Shown here: positions 56,780 to 64,000 of the stretch, one piece after another | Position numbering within the stretch: the stretch's first letter is position 1 | How the letters are laid out: every line of letters starts with the position of its first letter | NCBI GenBank assembly: GCA_019671005.1 | Contig: CM033726.1 | Coordinates: forward strand, 6,331,213 to 6,395,212 | Reading direction: 5' to 3' | DNA from: Hibiscus mutabilis | Taxonomy: Eukaryota > Streptophyta > Magnoliopsida > Malvales > Malvaceae | DNA: 64,000 nt | Made by a program: the position numbers and the translations under genes | Notes under the pieces: generated by a model | What the model was told of the DNA's origin: nothing | Databases searched by the model: none | The model's input: only the letters and a program-made list of their open reading frames with translations

Positions 56780-58259
56780 TGATAAGTGTTCAAAAGTACT
56801 ATTTTTATTACCCTTTTTACTCATATTATTGTTAGACTTAAGCTCATAATAGTTGCATAATTAGTCATTCATGCATTAATTCATGTTTCTTTCCACCGTT
56901 GAGCTTGATTACATAACTTGGTGATTTTTGTGGAAAAAGATGCTGCTTTGGTGTGTTTTTGTGTGTGTATGTGCAGGATCACTTGCCAAAGCAATGTTGA
57001 GCTAGTTGCCAGGGTAATGCATGAAGGAGACGCCGAGCCAGTTGCCATGGCATTTGTCGACAAAGAAAAAATGCAATAGGGATGTCGAAATTAATGACTT
57101 TACAAGCCCAAGATGACATGGAGCAAGGCCCAAGCCCAAAGGAATTTGATTGTCATGCAGAGATTAAAGAAGAATTAAATTCCAAGAAGATAGGAGAAGT
57201 TCTAATAGGAATAAAATTATAATAAAGAATTATATTCTTTAAAGATAATTTAATTCCAACTCAAACTCCTCCTCAAAGAAGGACTTTGGCCTAGCCCTAT
57301 AAATAGCAAGGAGATTTCACAATCCAAAAAGGAGAGAGAAAGGGGAAATTTCGACAAGAGAGCATTAGGGAATTTCGACTTCTTCTTCTTCTTTGCTTCT
57401 ATTAGATTCATGGTTTGGGGATTATTCTTTGTATATCTTTTGAACCCAACCATGAACTAACTTGATCGGCTATGGTTATTGTGTTTTGTGGTTGTGAGAA
57501 ACTATTGGTTTTTGTTTAGGTAATAAGAGTTTGTACTTTTTCTATTTCAAGGTTTATTCATTCTTGATTCTTATTATTGTTTATGAAAGTGAATTGGGAG
57601 AGGATCTCGTAACTTCATCTATTTATCTAATATCGGGAGAGTTAGATTCAAGAAACGAATGAATATGATCTTTATTCAATCTATTGATGGTGAAGATTAA
57701 TCCGCTTAGGAATAAGTTAAGGATTTCAACGGCTAAGAGGAGCGCAAGATTGGTTGTTGTTCACCTTTGATTCACGCAGGATGTATTATCAAGGCATGCA
57801 CAAGTAGCTAGAGTTTCGACTTAGGGATAAGAAGAAACCATTGAAGAACGCCCCGCCAACCTTGAAGTTGCTGCCCGAGACGCCCAAGTAGTTGCCCAGC
57901 TAGTTGCCCAGGCAACCATCGATTAGTTGCCAAGGCAACCCCACTGTGTAAGTTGCCACGGCAAATCGAGTTGCCCTTGCACTCTTTTACCAAGACGATC
58001 CAATCGGCTATCACACCTCAACTCACGATAACCTGGCCTATTCTCTCTTTTTCTTTCATCTATTCTTTTAGTTTATTGCTTTTACTTTTCTCGTTAATTA
58101 AAACATATATTATCAATTGTGTTTTTATTTTCACAGTGCAGTAACTTAAGCAAAGTGGCCCAAACCAATCCCTGTGGAGACGATACTCGATACTCATATC
58201 ACTTTATTACTTGCGACGTGTATACTTGCACAATTGCGTAGCACTTATCACACGCAACA
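56780..58259 (+). repeat. 5' LTR of Athila-derived element
   Basis: A direct repeat of 61183-62661. A TATA box TATAAATA lies at 57298-57305. It carries several TTGCC-NN-GGCAA palindromes (57904, 57927, 57953). Confidence 0.93.
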
Positions 58260-58265
58260 AGTTTT

Positions 58266-58283
58266 TGGCGCCGTTGCCGGGGA
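58266..58283 (+). promoter_or_regulatory. Primer-binding site (tRNA-Asp)
   Basis: TGGCGCCGTTGCCGGGGA, the exact plant tRNA-Asp site, lies six bases after the LTR. Confidence 0.9.
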
Positions 58284-58403
58284 TTGGCAATTGGTGTTAG
58301 TTGTTTTTGTTATTGCATTTTTTTCTCTTAGTTTTACTAACTTTTCTTTTTGTTTGTTTTATCAAAAAAAAAATAGGTGCGCTACAAGTTAAGGAACATC
58401 AAC

Positions 58404-58946
58404 ATGTCGGGAAATAAAAGTCAATCTATTCGAGAGATGATGTTGGAAGATATGAATCAATCCAATCAAGAGTTCCTTGCACCCTTTGATGATTACCTAT
58501 ACCAACCGAGAAAAGCCCAAAGAACTTATACCGTGGAAAAATCTTGTGCTATGTGTGGAGAACATCATGTGTTTGAAAATTGCTCTCACATTTTCGGTGC
58601 ATATAACTACATGGAGGACCATAGAGGGAACCATCAGCAAAATTCTTCATGGTATGGTCAAAAAGCTCAAAATTTTTTTTACCATAACAATTTTGCCAAA
58701 AAGAATGATACGCCATGGCAATGTAGTCCTTTTCAAGAGCATTCCAATTCCTTGGAGGAAACGTTACTAGCTTCCTTGGCTAGACTTGACGGATCAATTG
58801 AAGAGATTCGAGAGCTATCAAAATCTATGGATACGAGGATAACTCAATGGGATGCAACCTTAGGGATTCAAGATCAATTGGGAGATCCACATATGTCATG
58901 GATAACATGCACCAACAATTCATTCCTAGGGATACCGACGTCCTAA
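58404..58946 (+). pseudogene. Truncated Athila-type gag with zinc knuckle
   Basis: An open frame of 181 codons from ATG 58404 (MSGNKSQSIREMMLED) to a stop at 58946. Residues about 48-60 are CAMCGEHHVFENC, a C-x2-C-x4-H-x4-C-like knuckle as in the nucleocapsid part of Athila gags. Later residues (SLEETLLASLARLDGSIEE) fit the helical segment that follows it in that family. The capsid domain that normally precedes the knuckle is absent, so this is an internally deleted gag. Confidence 0.7.
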
Positions 58947-59521
58947 GGCAAGAGGATAAGGAGCAATGCAAAGAAATCTCTCGATGTGTGAGGAACAACT
59001 AGAACCTCAAAGTCAAGAGGATGCCAATGAGAGAGACTGCCCAACACATGATGAGCATGAACAACAAATTGCCTCGGCAATGATTGAGGAGCCCGAATGA
59101 GCAATGCCGCGACAACACTCGGTGAAGCTGAGAACAATAATACTACAGCAAATTCTAAGGAACCCGATGCCCGAGAAGGTTACAACGTTGATGTTGAAGC
59201 GAGAATCTATAGATTGCTCTCATCTACAATTGCCACGGCAATTACTCGACCACATACAAGATCAACGAGATGATAATACTTTGCCAATGGAATATGAGCG
59301 GGTAATAGTTGAACCTTTTGAATTCTTTAAAACTCACCTCGTCCATTGCGGGTATGTCTTGAGGAACCGAGGTTGGTAGATTTGAAGCCATCAAAATCTC
59401 TACTGATGGAGATGTTTGAGAGGCCAAAAGAAAAAGGTGTTTGGATTCATAAAGCTCTTGAAAAATTGATTCTTCCCTTGACTTAGAGAAAATTTGACAA
59501 CCGATTGCCACGGCAATTGGC
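58947..59521 (+). other. Decayed internal sequence of Athila-derived element
   Basis: No clean frame. TTGCC-TC-GGCAA and TTGCC-AC-GGCAA palindromes occur at 59069, 59230 and 59515, the last two each readable as Leu-Pro-Arg-Gln. Confidence 0.55.
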
Positions 59522-59830
59522 TTGAGCAAAGAATTGCCACGACAACAAAGGCTACATCCAACCATGATAGAAGTCGACAAGAATGAGGTAATTGAATGGT
59601 TGAGAATGGATATAATTTTTCCTATTAATATATTTGTGCCTTCAGGAATAGTAGCAAGGTGGAGAGTATACATGGACTACAAGCGAACAAAGAAGAAAGA
59701 CACCTCCACCATGGTAACGCAAAAGGAGTAGTGGCAAGCACATTTGCCAAACTCTTTTTGGGCAATATTATCACCCGATGGAGGGTGCGGATGGACTATA
59801 AGAAGTATCGAAAACGGCAACCTTCAACAC
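59522..59830 (+). pseudogene. Rearranged reverse transcriptase N-terminal fragments
   Basis: The frame at 59522-59731 gives LHPTMIEVDKNEVIEWL, then DIIFPI, then ARWRVYMDYKRTKKKD. These resemble separated motifs from the start of Athila reverse transcriptase (the ...HPTM..VV..E..KWLD...I.PI and GWRVCMDYRKLN segments), joined with the intervening part deleted. A second WRV-MDYK motif (ITRWRVRMDYKKYRKR) follows at about 59770-59815 in another frame, so this piece is duplicated. The catalytic YVDD region is absent. Confidence 0.6.
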
Positions 59831-60700
59831 CGCAACAACTCCTAATACGCACGCCTCTGCAACCATGGACGCGCACGCCTCGGCAACCCCTGACGCCTCG
59901 GCAACTACTGATACATTTATTTTTATTTTTATTTTTTGAACTATTTTGTTCTATTATTTTTTTATTTTTTCTCTTTATTTTTTTAGGATATATTTTATTT
60001 TTCTTCATTATCTTTAGTTTCCAGGTTTTCTTTATTTTCTTTTCCACAACAAGACTCACAACCACCATGATAAGGAAATTTACTGCCGACTACTCGCCAC
60101 AACAACCACAACGGAAATCAAGCGATGCCCAGTGCAACAACAATGGCTTCGCAACTATCGATGCACATGCAAGTAAACCTGCATCGGCAAACATGGACCA
60201 AATCAAGGCAATGATATTCACGCGGTACCAGCCTCAAGCATTCAACCACTGACCGAAAATTGAATCAAGCAAACGGCACGAAGGAAACTCATCAATCGAG
60301 GTGACGACCTCTCTGACTAACTCATTTCATTTAGTTTCTTTTAAATTTTGTTTCACTCTTACATGCATTGAGGACAATGCTTCTCTCGAGTTTGGGGGGG
60401 TGTTGGTTTCTAGTTAGTTTCATGTTTAGTTGCATTCATCTTTAGCAATCACATATAGGTTGCATATGTTACTTGCCATGCCTTTAATTTGATTTAATTG
60501 CTTAAGACTTGTTGAATATCCAATGATGAATTTTTGCCACTGTATTTTAATTGAAATAACCTTTAATTTTAGGATTGCATGAAAAGAACTTAGAGTTTTA
60601 CTATGATGCTGAATTTTTTTACACGGTTGTGGGTTGTTGATTCAAAGAAACTTAGTGAACTTAGGTTGCTTAAAATTTGGGTAAATTTAAAATTGAAAAT
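59831..60700 (+). other. Non-coding internal region of Athila-derived element
   Basis: It includes reiterated ACGCCTCGGCAACC-like words (59845-59910), a T-rich tract (59915-60045) and sequence without ORFs. Confidence 0.55.
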
Positions 60701-60714
60701 TAAAAGTTAATTTC

Positions 60715-60900
60715 TTGCTAGAGGTGCCCAAAACTGCTCTAGTAGTAAATACACTTTCTTGCTAGAGGTGCCCAAACTGCTCTCTAGTAGTTAATGCACA
60801 TTAAAGAATCGCTAGAGGTGCCCAAATTGGCTCTAGTCGACTAAAATAAAATGAGGAATTGCTTACTTTGCTAGAGGTGCCCAAATTGGTTCTAGTGAAA
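60715..60900 (+). repeat. Small tandem array (GCTAGAGGTGCCCAAA)
   Basis: Four units begin with GCTAGAGGTGCCCAAA at 60717, 60761, 60811 and 60869 (spacing 44, 50, 58). Each ends with a (G)CTCTAG-type inverted complement of its own start, so each unit can form a hairpin. It lies in the 3' untranslated part of the element. Confidence 0.8.
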
Positions 60901-61167
60901 ATAAAAATAAATACCCGATAATTGAATTAATAAAAGCCTGTAGTTCACATAGAATCTTGAAAATCAACTTGTTCACAACTACGCACACACATTGTCATGA
61001 GCACTATAGTTTGGTTCCGGTAATTTTTGTGTTATCCGAAAAATTAAAAGGGTGATCATACTTTGTGCCACGGTTCCGAGGTTTGAATTCAAGTTTGAAG
61101 CATGTCTTTGATGATTAAAGTCTTGGCGGGTAATTGTTAGTTTGCATTGCTTGAGGACAAGCAATAG

Positions 61168-61182
61168 TTCGAGTTTGGGGCG
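61168..61182 (+). promoter_or_regulatory. Polypurine-like tract
   Basis: CGAGTTTGGGGCG runs directly into the 3' LTR start TGATAAGTG. Confidence 0.6.
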
Positions 61183-62661
61183 TGATAAGTGTTCAAAAGT
61201 ACTATTTTTATTACCCTTTTACTCATATTATTGTTAGACTTAAGCTCATAATAGTTGCATAATTAGTCATTCATGCATTAATTCATGTTTCTTTCCACCG
61301 TTGAGCTTGATTACATAACTTGGTGATTTTTGTGGAAAAAGATGCTGCTTTGGTGTGTTTTTGTGTGTGTATGTGCGGGATCACTTGCCAAAGCAATGTT
61401 GAGCTAGTTGCCGGGTAATGCATGAAGGAGACGCTGAGCAGTTGCCATGGCATTTGTCGACAAAGAAAAAAATGCAATAGGGATGTCGAAATTAATGACT
61501 TTACAAGCCCAAGATGACATGGAGCAAGGCCCAAGCCCAAAGGAATTTGATTGTCATGCAGAGATTAAAGAAGAATTAAATTCCAAGAAGATAGGAGAAG
61601 TTCTAATAGGAATAAAATTATAATAAAGAATTATATTCTTTAAAGATAATTTAATTCCAACTCAAACTCCTCCTCAAAGAAGGACTTTGGCCTAGCCCTA
61701 TAAATAGCAAGGAGATTTCGACAATCCAAAAAGAGAGAGAAAGGGGAAATTTAGACAAGAGAGCATTAGGGAATTTCGACTTCTTCTTCTTCTTTTTGCT
61801 TCTATTAGATTCATGGTTTGGGGATTATTCTTTGTATATCTTTTGAACCCAACCATGAACTAACTTGATCGGCTATGGTTATTGTGTTTTGTGGTTGTGA
61901 GAAACTATTGGTTTTTGTTTAGGTAATAAGAGTTTGTACTTTTCTATTTCAAGGTTTATTCATTCTTGATTCTTATTATTGTTTGCGAGTGAATTGGGAG
62001 AGGATCTCGTAAATTTCATCTATTTATCTAATATCGGGAGAGTTAGATTCAAGAAACGAATGAATATGATCTTTATTCAATCTATTGATGGTGAAGATTA
62101 ATCCGCTTAGGAATAAGTTAAGGATTTCAACGGCTAAGAGGAGCGCAAGATTGGTTGTTGTTCACCTTTGATTCACGCAGGATGTATTATCAAGGCATGC
62201 ACAAGTAGCTAGAGTTTCGACTTAGGGATAAGAAGAAACCATTGAAGAACGCTCCGCCAACCTTGAAGTTCTTGCCCCGACGCCCAAGTAGTTGCCCGAC
62301 TAGTTGCCCGAGCAACCATCGATTAGTTGCCAAGGCAACCCCCTCACTGTAAGTTGCCACGGCAACCGAGTTGCCACTTTGCACTTTTACCAAGACGATC
62401 CAATCGGCTATCACACCTCAACTCACGATAACCTGGCCTATTCTCTCTTTTTCTTTCATCTATTCTTTTAGTTTATTGCTTTTACTTTTCTCGTTAATTA
62501 AAACATATATTATCAATTGTGTTTTTATTTTCACAAAGTCAAAGAACTTAAGCAAAGTGGCCCAAACCAATCCCTGTGGAGACGATACTCGATACTCATA
62601 TCACTTTATTACTTGCGACGTGTATACTTGCACAATTGCGTAGCACTTATCACACGCAACA
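61183..62661 (+). repeat. 3' LTR of Athila-derived element
   Basis: A 1479-bp direct repeat of 56780-58259. The TATA box is at 61699-61706. TTGCC-NN-GGCAA palindromes lie at 62327 and 62354. It is followed by the GTTAA duplication. Confidence 0.93.
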
Positions 62662-62868
62662 GTTAAATAGATCGAGTTCATATCCCTTGTGCATACTATT
62701 GCTCCTTGATTAAAAAACATTTTTTTAAAAATAGTAATTACTTTAGAAAGTGTATAAATTTTTAGAAACTAGTAGTTTTTTAATAATAGAAAGTTATAGT
62801 TAATTTAATGTGTATATTGAATATTATAATTAATGCATTCAATAACTAATGGGTGAAATAAAAATTAG

Positions 62869-63315
62869 GGAAAACTAATTAAATAGTACCTCACTTATTT
62901 TTGTATTTCTGTTTTGGTACTTTAACTATTTTTTTGGCAAAAATAATAGTAATGTTATGTTTTATTCTTATTTTTATACATCATCATTAAAAATTTAATA
63001 ACATATTGATTAAGAAAGAGAAAATTACATGTGACATGCTGACTAAGAGAGAAAAAATTACACTTGGCAGCCCGTCACATTATTTTCTTTTTTATAATCA
63101 ACATACCATGCGTGATTTTTTATGATTTTAATTGATGTGACATGATGATTATGAGATATAAAATGATGTGGCAATATATCACATGTTATTTTTTTCTTTT
63201 TTAGTCAGTCTGTTATTAATATTTTAACAAAAAGATACTATCATTTTATTAAAAAAATAGATGAGAGACCAAAAAAAACACCCGTAAATGTGAGTACCAA
63301 ATATATAATTTTCCC
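62869..63315. mobile_element. MULE-type MITE (447 bp)
   Basis: The ends GGGAAAACTAATTAAATAGT and (minus) GGGAAAATTATATATTTGGT are inverted repeats. The flanks TAAAAATTA (62860-62868) and TAAAAACTA (63316-63324) form a 9-bp duplication with one mismatch. There are no coding frames. Confidence 0.75.
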
Positions 63316-63386
63316 TAAAAACTAATAGATACACATATTTTAGGTCTTTCTCAATCCCCTTTTCTAATATACTTTTAGGCCTTCTT

Positions 63387-63424
63387 TTCTATCTCTATCT
63401 CTATCTCTATCTCTATCTCTATCT
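63387..63424. repeat. (TCTATC)n microsatellite
   Basis: Six or so copies of a TCTATC/CTATCT unit, just upstream of the CT-rich leader of the putative gene at the right edge. Confidence 0.85.
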
Positions 63425-64000
63425 CACTTTCTCTTTCATAGTTTTCCTCTCTCTCCCCTCTCTCTCCCCAGAAAGGGCAAAACCCTAAAGAACCATTTAC
63501 ACCCAAGTAAGTTTTCTCTCTCCTCTCACTTCCATCCCTTTTCTTTCCCCATTTTTTTGCCTCTTTCTCTCTCTATCTGCTTTCTCTTTCCAACAATTTT
63601 GAATATATGGGGTCCTTACTCCTTTGTTGTACTATTACACCTTTCGGATATGATTTTATGTTTATTTGTTTGTTTGAGCTTGGAGAGTGATTTTTTTTAA
63701 AAGATCTGGGATTTTTTAAAAAAAATATCAAGTTTTCTATTTGAATTTTGAAAGCCCACTAAGCTGCAATAAATCCCAAACTTTTTATTCTGTTTTTTTT
63801 GTGTATGTGTGTGGGTGTTTTAGCTATATTTGCTAGATCTGATCATGGGTCTTGATGCATGTAACATGTGGATCTTGGGTAAATGTGGGGATTTAGGATT
63901 TAGTTTGGATCTGAAAGTTTTCATTTTTCTGTTGTTTATCTTTAGATTTCGATTCTGCTGCTTTGGAATGTTAGATTTTTTCCCCATTTCTGCTAAATAT
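63425..64000 (+). promoter_or_regulatory. Putative 5' UTR and leader intron of a host gene running off the window
   Basis: A CT-rich stretch (63425-63475) leads to a telo-box-like AAACCCTAAA (63480-63489) and then a good splice donor, AA|GTAAGTTT at 63507. After it the sequence is T-rich and intron-like to the window end. CT-rich leaders, telo-boxes and a leader intron are typical of housekeeping plant genes. No coding exon is visible inside the window, so the product is unknown. Confidence 0.5.

Larger units (their letters stand above)
56780..62661 (+). mobile_element. Young non-autonomous Athila-derived LTR element (5.9 kb)
   Basis: LTRs at 56780-58259 and 61183-62661 (1480 and 1479 bp, nearly identical) begin TGATAAGTGTTC and end CACGCAACA. 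A perfect GTTAA duplication flanks the element (56775-56779 and 62662-62666). The primer site matches tRNA-Asp exactly. The interior has a gag remnant, scrambled pieces of the reverse transcriptase N-terminus, T-rich sequence and a small tandem array. The near identity of the LTRs points to recent insertion. Confidence 0.94.

Overview
This is plant nuclear DNA, from a eudicot and most probably cotton (Gossypium) or a close Malvaceae relative; the genus is an inference from the style of the Ty3/gypsy gag proteins and was not tested by a search. It is AT-rich, gene-poor and filled with nested LTR retrotransposons and small DNA-transposon derivatives. One protein-coding gene looks intact: a three-exon INDETERMINATE-domain (IDD14/15/16-type) zinc-finger transcription factor on the minus strand at about 21.1-22.5 kb. 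A gene start (5' UTR and leader intron, plus strand) seems to begin at the right edge. Two host genes are broken: a transmembrane-nine (TMN/EMP70) copy lacking most of its luminal domain (13.2-14.8 kb) and a 5' fragment of an aldo-keto reductase (16 kb, minus).

Layout. 1-338 and 12626-12740 are the two halves of an old LTR end, split by a 12.3-kb Tat/Ogre-like element (339-12625; 2.8-kb LTRs, tRNA-Arg primer site, ATTAC target duplication). It carries a broken upstream ORF and a broken gag, no pol, and tandem arrays before its 3' LTR. 13-26 kb is the low-copy part: TMN pseudogene, hAT MITE, AKR fragment, a foldback element, the IDD gene, a LINE scrap and a second hAT MITE. 26.5-30.3 kb is a probable solo LTR. 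31.9-33.85 kb is a 5'-truncated Ty1/copia element (minus), which holds the only near-complete reverse transcriptase here. 34.85-35.8 kb is a third hAT-like MITE. 36.5-44.35 kb is a MULE-type MITE with degenerate TTTAGGG motifs, split by a 7.4-kb Athila-like element (minus; GGGGT duplication). 44.6-45.4 kb is a non-LTR retroposon with a 16-bp target duplication. 45.8-46.1 kb is a second telomere-motif MITE. 46.3-51.9 kb is a gypsy derivative (minus) with a coiled-coil gag. 52.2-55.6 kb is a cluster of MULE-like MITEs and foldbacks. 56.8-62.7 kb is a young 5.9-kb Athila-derived element (plus; GTTAA duplication, tRNA-Asp primer site), and 62.9-63.3 kb is another MULE-like MITE.

All four complete LTR elements lack a usable pol, so they must have moved with enzymes supplied in trans. 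No single cellular pathway is encoded. The points most worth a second look are modular oddities of these non-autonomous elements: a duplicated zinc-binding module in the Tat element, a coiled coil in place of the capsid domain, reiterated primer-binding junctions, dispersed TTGCC-NN-GGCAA palindromes, and MITEs built around telomere-like repeats. I found no tRNA, rRNA or CRISPR feature, and no clearly new biochemical system.
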